Source of the DNA: Stramenopiles sp. TOSAG23-3
Lineage: Eukaryota > Sar
Direction of reading: 5' to 3'
Length of the DNA stretch: 35,186 nt
Assembly: GCA_900128585.1 (NCBI GenBank)
Contig: LT642200.1
Location: forward strand, 1 to 35,186
Shown in pieces: positions 1 through 8,700 of this stretch. Position 1 is the first letter of the stretch. Every line of letters begins with the position of its first letter. The notes under the pieces are model-generated. The model saw nothing but the letters and a program-made list of their open reading frames with translations. It ran no database searches and was not told the DNA's origin. A program made the position numbers and the translations under genes.

Positions 1-426
1 GACGGTACGTACGATATCCGTTTTGTAGATGGTGAACGTAAATCGGGAGTAAAGAAAAAGCAAATCAAGACAAAAGAGATACCGAAGGAAAGTGATATGA
101 GCGCGTTTCGTAAGAAGAGCAATGTGGGTGTTAAATCTCGTGGTAATTCAAGGCGGAAAAAATATTATAAAGGTCAAACCGTTATGGTCAGTAATTCAGA
201 TGGTCGATTTACGAAAGAAGCATCCATTAAAAAAGTCAATGTAGATGGGACGTATGATGTTTTGTATAGAAGCAGTGGTGAGCGGGAATTGCAGCTTCCG
301 TCACATAGAATTAAAGAGAAAGGTGGTGGAAGTTTGAAAAGTTCTGGTCGTTCTGGCTTATCGTCTCTGGAGCCGTTAGGGGAGTTGGAGGAAGTCGAAG
401 AGGATGAAGTTGAGGATGCTTGGTAA
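1..426 (+). CDS. Tudor-like repeat protein, C-terminal part (5' end outside window)
   Basis: The reading frame is open from the first base, so this is the 3' end of a longer gene; the ATG at 97 is probably internal. Two similar units are visible. The first begins DGTYDIRFVDGE and the second, near residues 48-75, begins DGTYDVLYRSSGE. Each is followed by a basic stretch. The pattern of basic lead, small-residue turn, DGTYD and acidic strand resembles Tudor/agenet-like beta-barrel repeats, which often read methylated histones or other modified proteins. The tail is serine- and glycine-rich and ends in an acidic run (EEVEEDEVEDAW). The specific function cannot be told from this fragment. It converges on UTP25 and is followed 41 bases after the stop by one copy of the AAACAAATTATA 3'-flank motif. 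Confidence 0.6.
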   Translation, partial: DGTYDIRFVDGERKSGVKKKQIKTKEIPKESDMSAFRKKSNVGVKSRGNSRRKKYYKGQTVMVSNSDGRFTKEASIKKVNVDGTYDVLYRSSGERELQLPSHRIKEKGGGSLKSSGRSGLSSLEPLGELEEVEEDEVEDAW

Positions 427-466
427 ATTCTTAAAGTTCTTTAATTTATTGAATCTTAATTTAGAT

Positions 467-484
467 AAAAAAACAAATTATATA
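467..484 (+). repeat. 3'-flank motif AAAACAAATTATA, copy 1
   Basis: An A-run followed by CAAATTATATA lies about 41 bases after the stop of the Tudor-like gene, in sense orientation. The same core recurs downstream of other genes in the window. It could be a 3'-end formation signal or a dispersed repeat. Confidence 0.5.
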
Positions 485-523
485 ATCTATATATATATTA
501 TTGACTAAAACATACTATAAAAA

Positions 524-540
524 TATAATTTGTTTTTATA
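524..540 (-). repeat. 3'-flank motif AAAACAAATTATA, copy 2 (inverted)
   Basis: On the minus strand this reads TATAAAAACAAATTATA. It lies about 105 bases past the UTP25 stop, so it is in sense orientation for UTP25. Together with copy 1 it forms an inverted pair between the two convergent genes. The adjacent plus-strand bases AAAACATACTATA also match the flank of the longer copies near 15600 and 28075. Confidence 0.5.
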
Positions 541-644
541 CTACCTTCATGTACTGCGTATTTATTTCTGCTCCTGTGGTTTTCTTGATCAAAAATTAAT
601 AACTGGCGTGCGTAATTTTGTTTAAAACTTTTGTATGAGCTGTT

Positions 645-2894
645 TTAACTGAATTTAAAGAGGAACGTATCCTGCTCCGTATTTACCATCTTCTTAAATT
701 TTCCAGAACCAACAATACTTTCAATTTGAAATGTATCGTACTTTGTGAACAAAGTTGTTACTTGCGGGGACGATTGGTCTTGCACAACCAAGTTGCCAAG
801 ATCACCATAGAATCGAGATGGCGGCGCATAAAATATTAAATTTTTCACCCCACGGATGGTGATGCGGTTGTAGTGATGGAACCGCTCTGTGACAAGCAAC
901 AGTCTAGATTTGCCATGATAAAACGCTCCACGTTGGCGTGTAATTTCAGACGGCTCTGAGTATTCGGACAAAATACCGGGAGATAGATTTTCGTCTTTGA
1001 ATTTTTTCTTTAATCGCAGAAAATCGTAGTACGATGGTATAAACAGCATTGTCCCTGTGTTCTTTTGAGACGGGACAAACGCCTCTTCGTCCGTATCTAA
1101 CCCTTGGCAGATCCGACGAAGCCGTGGGAATACATTCTTGAGAAAATATTTAAAGCGGCTATCATCTGAGTTTACAGGCCCTCCTAACACTTCTATGCGT
1201 CGGAAAAGATGCTTTGTCTTTGGCAAAACCTCTGTAATTTCTCCATCCTGAAACCATTGTCGTACTTTCATGCATCCTGAGATATTATGGCATTTTTTTC
1301 CCATGAGAGAGTTTAATCTGACGTCCATGTGATCGGAAAATACGATCGTCTGCCGCAATTTGTTTCCTTCACTATTCAGAAACTGCGGCAATACCCTAGA
1401 GAAGTCTGTCCCTTCGCGGTGCGACGTCGGGATCGAGTTTGCAATCTCAACAATATCTTGCAAATGTCGCCAGTTTTGCATCAAAATAGCAGATGCATTT
1501 TCGATAACAATCATCTCTAACGAAGACAAAAAGTCAGAGTCATTTTCCATCAAAATTCTTAAACCAAGCGGGGACGCGATTATGATGTCCGAGTCATAGA
1601 AGTCGCTGTATAGCTTACATGTTTTCCGTGCCAAAGAAATGCCTATTCGAAAAGCATCGTCGTTATTTTTTGCAAACAATTCTATCCAATCTTCAGGTTT
1701 CCGGCTACCGTCACGATTGTACTCCAATTTTCTTCGACCCAGTTCATCCTTTTCATCTTCTTCCTCTGTCAATCCGAACTCTAGATGAAATTTTCTTTTG
1801 TTCATTATGTTGGAAATGGTTGCTGGCAGCACTGACAAAAACGAGTTGATAAATGTCTCTGCCGTAGCTCGAACTGGGAGTAAGACTAAGACTCGCGGTC
1901 GAGTAAAACCTTGATCTCTTAAATTGCCCAAACTTCCAGAATTATCAATATCTTCGTCGCGATCCTCTATCCGCGTTGGCAGTTCGCTTGCTGGAACGGA
2001 CAGCATCTCTGCGTTTGCTTTGGCGCGTGCCTCCAATCGCCTCTTTTTTTTATCTCTGCTCCGCTGTTTTCTTTCGCGTTCTTTCTCTGCAGCAGACATA
2101 GGCACCTTTTTTATGCCTTTCTCGCTCGCAACTCTTGCCTGCACAGTAATATGATCGCGATGTTGTTTGGAGGCAATCCCTGCCATTTTTATTTTGCTGT
2201 TGTTCTTCACTACGATGTCCCGCGCTTTCATGATGTGGTTGACAATGTGCAGGTTGACTATATCCCGTAATTGCGAAGGAAAAGAATCTTCTTCCCGCCT
2301 AGCTGAGAACAGCACATCTTTATAATCGTTAAATGTAGAAAACAATCTTGACTGCAGGGGTGTGAACGCCTTCTCCCCACTTCCTCCGCCAAGGTATTGC
2401 CGAAGTGGTGAGGTAGACACCCAGTGCGCTTTCAGTCTTGGTTTGAGGTGTTCAAAAATACTCTCTTCGGGCTGTTTGGTGGACTGGATAAATTCTTTTG
2501 TGTTAATTCTGTTTTTCTGTGACTTGGCAATCTTTCTATCGAACAAACTTTCGCCCATTCGAACGCTTAGAAATCGTTTTTTAAAGTTATCATTAGAAGG
2601 CAGGGGTACCTCGCTCGGCTCGGCCTTGGTATCGGCTGGGTCTTCTTCTTCTGAGCTTGACTCCGACGCTTCTGAGACAGATTGACTGCCAGAACCTAGA
2701 TCTTTCTGAACTTGACCTGGAGTGCAATTTTCAACATTTTCATATGTATACTCGTCCTCAGACTCCGATTCAGAGCCAGTGCCATCGTATTCATGAACCC
2801 GTGAGCGTTTCCCCGTGACTTGTTTCAACAGCTGATTGTACGCTCCATCGTCACTGTCGCTATCCTCCCCATTTGAGGAAGAAGAAAACGACAT
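645..2894 (-). CDS. UTP25: UTP25 / DIEXF-like small-subunit processome protein
   Basis: This 749-residue protein matches the UTP25 (DIEXF, Def) family, nucleolar factors of the small-subunit processome needed for 18S rRNA maturation. The N-terminus (about 1-100) is acidic and serine-rich, as is usual for the family. The body is a DEAD-box-like fold with degraded motifs: RPRVLVLLPVRATAE (Ia-like region), SDIIIASPLGLRIL, then MIVIENASAILMQNW where DEAD would be, and IVFSDH in place of SAT. The C-terminal half holds hallmark stretches such as GTMLFIPSYYDFLRLKK, the SRLLLVTERFHHYNRI block and IFYAPPSRFYGD. Walker A and DEAD residues are absent, consistent with the family's predicted lack of ATPase activity. 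The ATG at 2894 gives a normal full-length protein without introns. Its 3' end faces the Tudor-like gene. Confidence 0.93.
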   Translation of the reverse strand: MSFSSSSNGEDSDSDDGAYNQLLKQVTGKRSRVHEYDGTGSESESEDEYTYENVENCTPGQVQKDLGSGSQSVSEASESSSEEEDPADTKAEPSEVPLPSNDNFKKRFLSVRMGESLFDRKIAKSQKNRINTKEFIQSTKQPEESIFEHLKPRLKAHWVSTSPLRQYLGGGSGEKAFTPLQSRLFSTFNDYKDVLFSARREEDSFPSQLRDIVNLHIVNHIMKARDIVVKNNSKIKMAGIASKQHRDHITVQARVASEKGIKKVPMSAAEKERERKQRSRDKKKRRLEARAKANAEMLSVPASELPTRIEDRDEDIDNSGSLGNLRDQGFTRPRVLVLLPVRATAETFINSFLSVLPATISNIMNKRKFHLEFGLTEEEDEKDELGRRKLEYNRDGSRKPEDWIELFAKNNDDAFRIGISLARKTCKLYSDFYDSDIIIASPLGLRILMENDSDFLSSLEMIVIENASAILMQNWRHLQDIVEIANSIPTSHREGTDFSRVLPQFLNSEGNKLRQTIVFSDHMDVRLNSLMGKKCHNISGCMKVRQWFQDGEITEVLPKTKHLFRRIEVLGGPVNSDDSRFKYFLKNVFPRLRRICQGLDTDEEAFVPSQKNTGTMLFIPSYYDFLRLKKKFKDENLSPGILSEYSEPSEITRQRGAFYHGKSRLLLVTERFHHYNRITIRGVKNLIFYAPPSRFYGDLGNLVVQDQSSPQVTTLFTKYDTFQIESIVGSGKFKKMVNTEQDTFLFKFS

Positions 2895-3572
2895 GGGAAC
2901 TAACTTGTTTCTCTTTTCAAGCGTATCGGATCACTCTTATCAAAAATATCGTTGAGTAGCCTAATCAAAATTATTTCGGTACCATCAAATACTATGTTTA
3001 ATCTCTTGGAGTATTTTTAGTAAATGTTGATCAAGAATATAAACGAACACGGACCAGAATTGTAACACATACAAAAAATATTATTATTTATTTATTTATT
3101 TATTGCCCATCACATCTCGTGGTGCATCGGTGCATCCTCCTAAAATAATAATAGGACTAATAATAATACAATAATGAATAATAGCAGATTTATCATCTTT
3201 TAGCTAACTACGGTACCAGGTATAATAATATAATACCTGGTATTACCTGTACCGGTACAACGTACAACACCCTGCAAAAACAAAAAAAATGAAGAAGAAG
3301 AAGTAGTTTTTTGTTTGTGTGTTGTGTTGTTGTTGTTGTATATATTTGGTGGATGGTGCTCTTTCGCTAAATAAATTGTATTTATTTGTTTTGTATCAGC
3401 TCATAATAGGGACATAGCATTTGGAATAAAGGCCACCACATTCTTTTGGTACACTGTATACCCTTGGTAGTACAGGAATAATTTTAATTATGAAAATACT
3501 TAGTAATAATTAAATTATTAATTATAATAAATCATGATCGATAGCTACAACCTCCCCTCCAGTCACATCTCA
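2895..3572. other. AT-rich spacer between WDR4 3' end and UTP25 5' end
   Basis: No credible coding sequence is seen. The stretch holds short ATTT repeats near 3085-3106, a run of TTG/TGT repeats near 3313-3340, and the CCTGGTA hairpin and ACCGGT palindrome described separately. It must contain the UTP25 promoter, but no clear core element can be assigned. Confidence 0.6.
3213..3258. repeat. Palindromic element: TACCAGGTAT hairpin plus GTACCGGTAC
   Basis: A perfect 10-base inverted repeat (TACCAGGTAT at 3214-3223, ATACCTGGTA at 3233-3242) is followed by the 10-base palindrome GTACCGGTAC at 3249-3258. The same arm sequence occurs about 30 kb away at 33324-33351, so this belongs to a dispersed palindromic family found beside gene 5' ends. 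Confidence 0.6.
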
Positions 3573-4769
3573 TCACGGCAATGTTAAAACATCAATTTTT
3601 CGTTTATGATTGTTCTTTTGCATTCCCTTGTATAAACCCTCGCTTAGGCTGTTGGCGGTTGAATTTCTAGCTTTGGAAACTATCAATTTTCCTGAAAGAC
3701 CATTCCCCCCTTTGCTCTCTTCGTTAATTTCGTATTTGTAGACCGCAAACGATTCTTTGTTGACCGACATCCCAGCGGCGCACAGCACAGTGCCATCCAC
3801 GGATTGAAGCGCAACGATGCTGGACAAAGACTGAAGGTCGGTGAGCTTCAGGTACACCATGTCCTTTAATTCGGAAATTTTTTCGCCTGTCTTTTCCATT
3901 TTAAACCGAACAACCGTGTTGGTACCATCAAACCTCACAAAAAAATCGCAGCTGTCAGATGTCTTGACGTTGCCTTGGCTTTCCGCCGCTACAATCTCAC
4001 GCACAACAATACCCTCTGGCAAGGGGTTCTCCGAAGAAGATCCTGCACCATCGGCCAGTCTCGAACTTTGTGGCTCCAAGTCGAACGCATCAAAACACAA
4101 CACTTCTTTCCCCTCAGCTATGTTGAAACAGCGGATGGAACCATCACCACTAGATGACAAAATATAATTATCGTCGAACGGAACGGCTAGCACACACGTT
4201 ACAAATGCCGTGTGGCCCAGGCAAAAGGAATGGATGAGGTGGGTCCTCGGGAAGTGTGTGACCCTAACTTGCTCGTCTCGGTCCCCAGTCAGCAAAAAGT
4301 TTCCATTGTTGGAAAACGCAACCGTCGTGATCATGGAGCAGGAGTGCGTCACCAACGTTTTATACAATGTCTTCATTTTATTTTCATTTTCACTGGGAGC
4401 AACGGCTGGAAACGCACCTACCTCGCCGTTGTTCATCCCTACGACGATTATTTTCGTACCAAACATACTATGAAAATGAAGGGAAACCGCTTTTTTGCGT
4501 ACCGTGGTCGAGTTTATTGGCACCAAGATAGCCCCATCGTCGCAATCTTTAACTTCCCAAAGAATTAATTTCTTTTCCGTGTCTACGGATCCTATAAGCC
4601 CGTCTTCAAAAGCAAGAGCTGTTATACTTTCGCTATGGGTAATGGGTGAATCCTGCACTTTTGAAACCACAGAATCGCTTCCCAAATCGATGACGGAAAC
4701 GCTTGCTTCGTGAGAGAAAGCAAGGTAGGCTTTCGAGTCGTGGGAGGATTTGCGGATGGAGAGATTCAT
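3573..4769 (-). CDS. WDR4: WDR4/Trm82-like tRNA m7G methyltransferase regulatory subunit
   Basis: A 398-residue WD40-repeat protein. The block around residues 160-220 (LLTGDRDEQVRVTHF, then HSFCLGHTAFVTCV and ILSSSGDGSIRCF) closely matches the signature region of WDR4/Trm82. That protein is the non-catalytic beta-propeller partner of METTL1/Trm8, which makes 7-methylguanosine at position 46 of tRNAs. Other repeats are degenerate, as in known orthologues. The length is normal for the family. The METTL1/Trm8 partner gene is not in this window. The ATG at 4769 sits 8 bases after the stop codon of a small same-strand ORF, an unusually tight arrangement for a eukaryote. No intron is needed. Confidence 0.87.
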   Translation of the reverse strand: MNLSIRKSSHDSKAYLAFSHEASVSVIDLGSDSVVSKVQDSPITHSESITALAFEDGLIGSVDTEKKLILWEVKDCDDGAILVPINSTTVRKKAVSLHFHSMFGTKIIVVGMNNGEVGAFPAVAPSENENKMKTLYKTLVTHSCSMITTVAFSNNGNFLLTGDRDEQVRVTHFPRTHLIHSFCLGHTAFVTCVLAVPFDDNYILSSSGDGSIRCFNIAEGKEVLCFDAFDLEPQSSRLADGAGSSSENPLPEGIVVREIVAAESQGNVKTSDSCDFFVRFDGTNTVVRFKMEKTGEKISELKDMVYLKLTDLQSLSSIVALQSVDGTVLCAAGMSVNKESFAVYKYEINEESKGGNGLSGKLIVSKARNSTANSLSEGLYKGMQKNNHKRKIDVLTLP

Positions 4770-4777
4770 GGTAAAAT

Positions 4778-5041
4778 TTACGATTTCTCTTTCACAGCAG
4801 TTTCAGCAGGTTTCGACGGAACGATTGCGGGAATATTACACTGAAAATCAGCCCCTATACGCGTCCCAGACTTTCTAGTTTTCAACCACTGCTTTTTATA
4901 GTCGCCTTTCTTTTTTTTCTTCGGCACAGGAAAGTTGACCTGTGGTGGTGCGTCCAGGGGGCTGGTGTCTGCTGACGATATATCGCTGTGCTCTCGTTTT
5001 GCCTTGCCGCTGTTCTCTTCTGTAGTTGCTAAAGAACTCAT
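4778..5041 (-). CDS. Small nuclear-type protein with ELM2-like motif
   Basis: An 87-residue ORF from the ATG at 5041; an in-frame ATG at 5119 would give 113 residues. The sequence has a low-complexity, Ser/Thr-rich start, a basic KKKKKGDYKKQW patch that may be a nuclear localisation signal, and then TRIGADFQCNIPAI. The last segment resembles the opening of an ELM2 domain (compare RVGADYQAVIP in CoREST), but the rest of ELM2 is missing. The later start is preferred because the extra 26 codons are AT-rich and contain a TATA-like stretch. The stop TAA is followed by 8 bases and then the WDR4 ATG in another frame, so the two may share one transcript. Function is unknown; it could also act as an upstream regulatory ORF for WDR4. 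Confidence 0.55.
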   Translation of the reverse strand: MSSLATTEENSGKAKREHSDISSADTSPLDAPPQVNFPVPKKKKKGDYKKQWLKTRKSGTRIGADFQCNIPAIVPSKPAETAVKEKS

Positions 5042-5078
5042 TATACATGTAAGATTTAACTCGTCTTGTTGTCTGAAT

Positions 5079-5088
5079 GTATATAAAT
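5079..5088 (-). promoter_or_regulatory. TATA-like element upstream of the ELM2-motif ORF and WDR4
   Basis: On the minus strand this reads ATTTATATAC, about 40 bases before the ATG at 5041. If it is a TATA box, transcription would begin just before that ATG, which favours the 87-residue start and a very short leader. Confidence 0.25.
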
Positions 5089-5119
5089 CTACTACCGTAC
5101 ACGGAACATTTGAAACCAT

Positions 5120-5773
5120 CTATATTACAAGGAACGTATCCTTCTATAATATAGACGATTATAATATTTAATTACATTCTTCATTTTTTTTTGTCTCCTC
5201 CTCCTCCATCCGGAAAGAGGACGGATGATGATGATGGAGAAGAAGAAGAAGAAGGTGATGATGATGGAGAGTCGTCTGTCGGTGGTGGTGTCCTGTTTCG
5301 TTGTTCTTGTTTTTTTTCTTGTTCATTATTGGATGATGATGGAGTTCGAAGATAGTTAGAGGAGGTTAAAATTTCATTTTATTATTTAATATTATTAATA
5401 CAGTACGGCACCGTACGAACCCAACCGGGTGATAATACCTACCGGTACCATGGTAGGGAAGGGGAGCAGGGAGCGTTTTGTATTTTTTACCACAGGTGCA
5501 CAGGTGTATGAGCGCTATTGTTTGTGCGTGTGGTGCGGGGTGCGGGATTGGATTTTTATAGACCGACTACTATTTTATTCTACCGTACCTTGGTATCACA
5601 GTCCTCGTAGACGAGATCGATTTATAATTTCTTTGCATTATTCAAATATATACCAAATTGTATATGAGAAAATGAAATGCAACAAACGAAAGTACATTTA
5701 TAATCAAGTTTAATTTAATTTAGAGGCACAAGCGACTCTTCTTTTCTGGCAACCTTTTGTTGCATAAAGGAGA
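5120..5773. other. Divergent promoter spacer between the ELM2-motif ORF/WDR4 and the RBR gene
   Basis: No coding sequence is supported. The stretch contains a GAT/GAA-rich simple repeat (about 5222-5275) and palindromes near 5440-5455 (TACCGGTA overlapping TACCATGGTA). An in-frame TAA at 5765-5767 lies just before the RBR start codon. Confidence 0.55.
5440..5455. repeat. Overlapping palindromes TACCGGTA and TACCATGGTA
   Basis: Two palindromes overlap within 16 bases in a divergent promoter region. They share the ACCGGT/GGTACC vocabulary of the elements near 3213, 14272, 29388 and 33324. Confidence 0.45.
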
Positions 5774-8700
5774 ATGCAAGGAGGGAAATATAACTGGCAA
5801 CACTTGGAGGCCGAGGACCGGGAAAGGCAGGGGTTGCTTGCTGTTTTGGGGGATGAAGCTTGCCAGTGCCCTGGCTGCGGGTTTGTTATAGTAAAAAATG
5901 GAGGTGACCATCAGATGATGTGCGGCTGTGAAGCGAAGCCAGCGGGGGGGACGATGGAGAAGGCATTGCGTGGGGGGGGCTGCGGCCACCAGTTTGATTT
6001 CAGAAACGGGAACCCTCTGGGGGAGGGGAAAATGGGTGAGCCTGTGAACGAGCGCCAGTGGAAGTTTATACCCCGCAACCAAAGGGCTAACCCCGACCGT
6101 TACCTTATAAGAATGGCTGAACAGCGAGATCGGCAGCAGAGAGATATCGCAGAGCAGGCGCGACGGAAAAATGAAGAGGAGCGTGTGAAGAGAGAGCAAG
6201 CGGCAAAGCGGAAAGTGAAAAATGCGGCGGCCGAAAAAATGCTGCATGACAAAACGCCGGTAAATTTTATCCTTCGAGAAGCAGTGGAAGTGATGGCAAA
6301 GGTGGTCAAACACATGGTCACCCCGATGGACTTGCCGCACGAACTCGACCTGCTGCAGCTTCTGCAAGGCGGCGACAAACGAAATCGCTGTTCCAACTGC
6401 CAAGGGAGTGGAAAAGATACCAATCGTGGCGCCAAAGTCGGCGAACGTGGGGGAGAGAAAGAACAAGCGCCAAAAGCAGCGTCGTCCACGCTGCACCTGG
6501 AAAATGAAGAGCTGCTAGCGTCCATCAAGGCCATCTACCACGACGCAGATATGACTAGGAATACAAAAGTACGAAAAGTCATGCTTTTGAAAAATATAGA
6601 TGCCAGACTGAAGCAGAAAATTGTGTCCTCTATTTTGAGTGGAAAAGAGCTCCAGCTGACTTCGTGTCCACAGCAGCTGAATCCCGAGTACGAGAACGGT
6701 GGCGCTTCGAGCGGAGCGAAGCGAAGCGCGGGGGCGAAGTTCGAGGATGACTATGATTTGCTGCACCGGGCGGGATCGCACTCGTCCAGCTTGGCGACAT
6801 GGCTGTATATGAGCAATAAGGGGGAGTTTGAAATTTATGACCCAAAAACAAACAGTGTGCTCGAAGAAGCTTATGCCTCCGGCGGCAGAGGCACGATAGT
6901 CCAGATTCAAGGTCCACATTCCGAATACATAATCGACCTGGCAGAATTGATGCAAATTAATGTAGGTACGGGGGAAAAAGTGTCCATTCTTCGGGTAGCC
7001 GGCGACGAGAACGACAATCACACAAAACATACGGAGAAAAATTCTCGGGACGCACGCATTATGGTCCTGGTTCGGGGCGCATCTCTGGAGCAAGAGTTCG
7101 AGGACTCTTCCGGGGAAGAAGACAACGAGTTTGCGATCGCCGAAAAGGAAGAGCCTGCCACGTGGATATTCGATTTGGGCGGAGGAAACTGGGACCTGTT
7201 TACAAACGATTCGGCGACCCTGTGCGAAAGGAACTGTAGGGAGAACGCGATGTCTCTAGAAATTGACCTTTTCAACCCCAAGGGTCGGTTTAAGATCAGC
7301 TTTGCGGACATGAACATGAAGCGGTTGCCGCAGCACGAGGGACCGCCCATCGCCATTCGAAGGTTGGGGGACCCCATCCCAGAGAAGAAAAAAGTGGAGC
7401 AAAAGCCGAAAGCGAAGGTTGACAAAAACGCCCATGCGAACACAAGAGGGAGGGCACTGAAACGGCGCAGGGAGAAGCTGTTGCAGTCAATGACCCCGAC
7501 CACAGGGGTGAGCGCCACAGTTGTATACCCGACCTTGTCGATGAAAGAAAGGAGGTATGCGTGCCAAGTTTGCCGGGGGACGGGGAAGACGTCCCACTAT
7601 ATGACTCCAAGGGATTGTTCCGCGGTTGCAAGGGCAATGAGCGTCGAGCGGGATGGCAAGTACGATTGTTTGGTATGCTATGGAGATGGGGAATTCTGCC
7701 TTTCCGAGGAATGCGGAAGGCACTATTACTGCGGGGACTGCCTGCGAGGGTCGCTTGAAGCCATCCTGAACACCGGGCAATTCCCGGCGTTTTGCCCTGC
7801 GTGCCGCGCAGAGTCGGGAGCCAACAGTGCCAAACCAGTGAACCACGGAAAAATAGACGAAGCATCGCTGGCATTTCTACAAATGCGAGGGGTCATCAGC
7901 GTCAAGTTGTTCAACCGCTTTCTGAGCGGTGCAATACGAGCGCAGACGGCCGGAGGGGAAGTGATGGCCAACGATGGTGACGGTGACAACGAGGGCGAAG
8001 TTTCCATTGGCATGAATAATGACGATGTCAGGGGAACGTGGAGGCTGATAGCGAAGAGCTGGAATTTGCGAAGTGTGCCACATAGTCGAGCCGGAAGCCA
8101 GGTTGTGCGCGTTCTTAAGAAAGGCTACGAGGTAAAAGTGAAACGGCATATTAAGAAAGACTGGTGCCTTCTCTCGGGGCCTGCGGAAGTGAAGAATCGC
8201 TACATAAAGTTGAGGTCGTCCAGTCACAGGGCCCGTTCATGGGAACACATTAAAAAGGTGAAAACAGGGGCTAAAAAGCTGCGAGACGGTAAAGGCAAAG
8301 GAGGCAATGAAGCCTGCGACAGCAAGCGGTCGTTTGAATGCCCAGGGAAGTGTGGCGCTTTTCTGTTATCAAACCACAAAAGTTATGTGGAAAAACGAAT
8401 GGGGGAGTTTTATGAACAAGGGGACAAAATTGGCCTAAGGCTGGGGGAGTGCCCACAATGCAACGCCCTCATTTGCAAGCGTTGCACAGCATGTGTGCCG
8501 AGCAACGATGTCTGCCACGTCTGCCCAAAAGCAAAGTTGCAAAAGAACGACAAAGCAACAGAACAGTGGATGCGAAAGATTTGTAAGAAGTGCCCCGGGT
8601 GTGGTCAGTATGTACAAAAAACTGAAGGGTGTGACATTATGATGTGCGGCACAAATGCCCATGGGAAGGTCAGAGATGCATTAAGAAACGGTGGGTGCGC

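Noticed and set aside
5429-5713. 94-residue plus-strand ORF before the RBR gene
   Set aside because: AT-rich, no recognisable pattern, and placed in a promoter region with palindromes.
5720-6496. 258-residue minus-strand ORF opposite the RBR gene
   Set aside because: It is the antisense shadow of the RBR N-terminal coding region, with no family resemblance and a His/Leu/Phe-rich composition.
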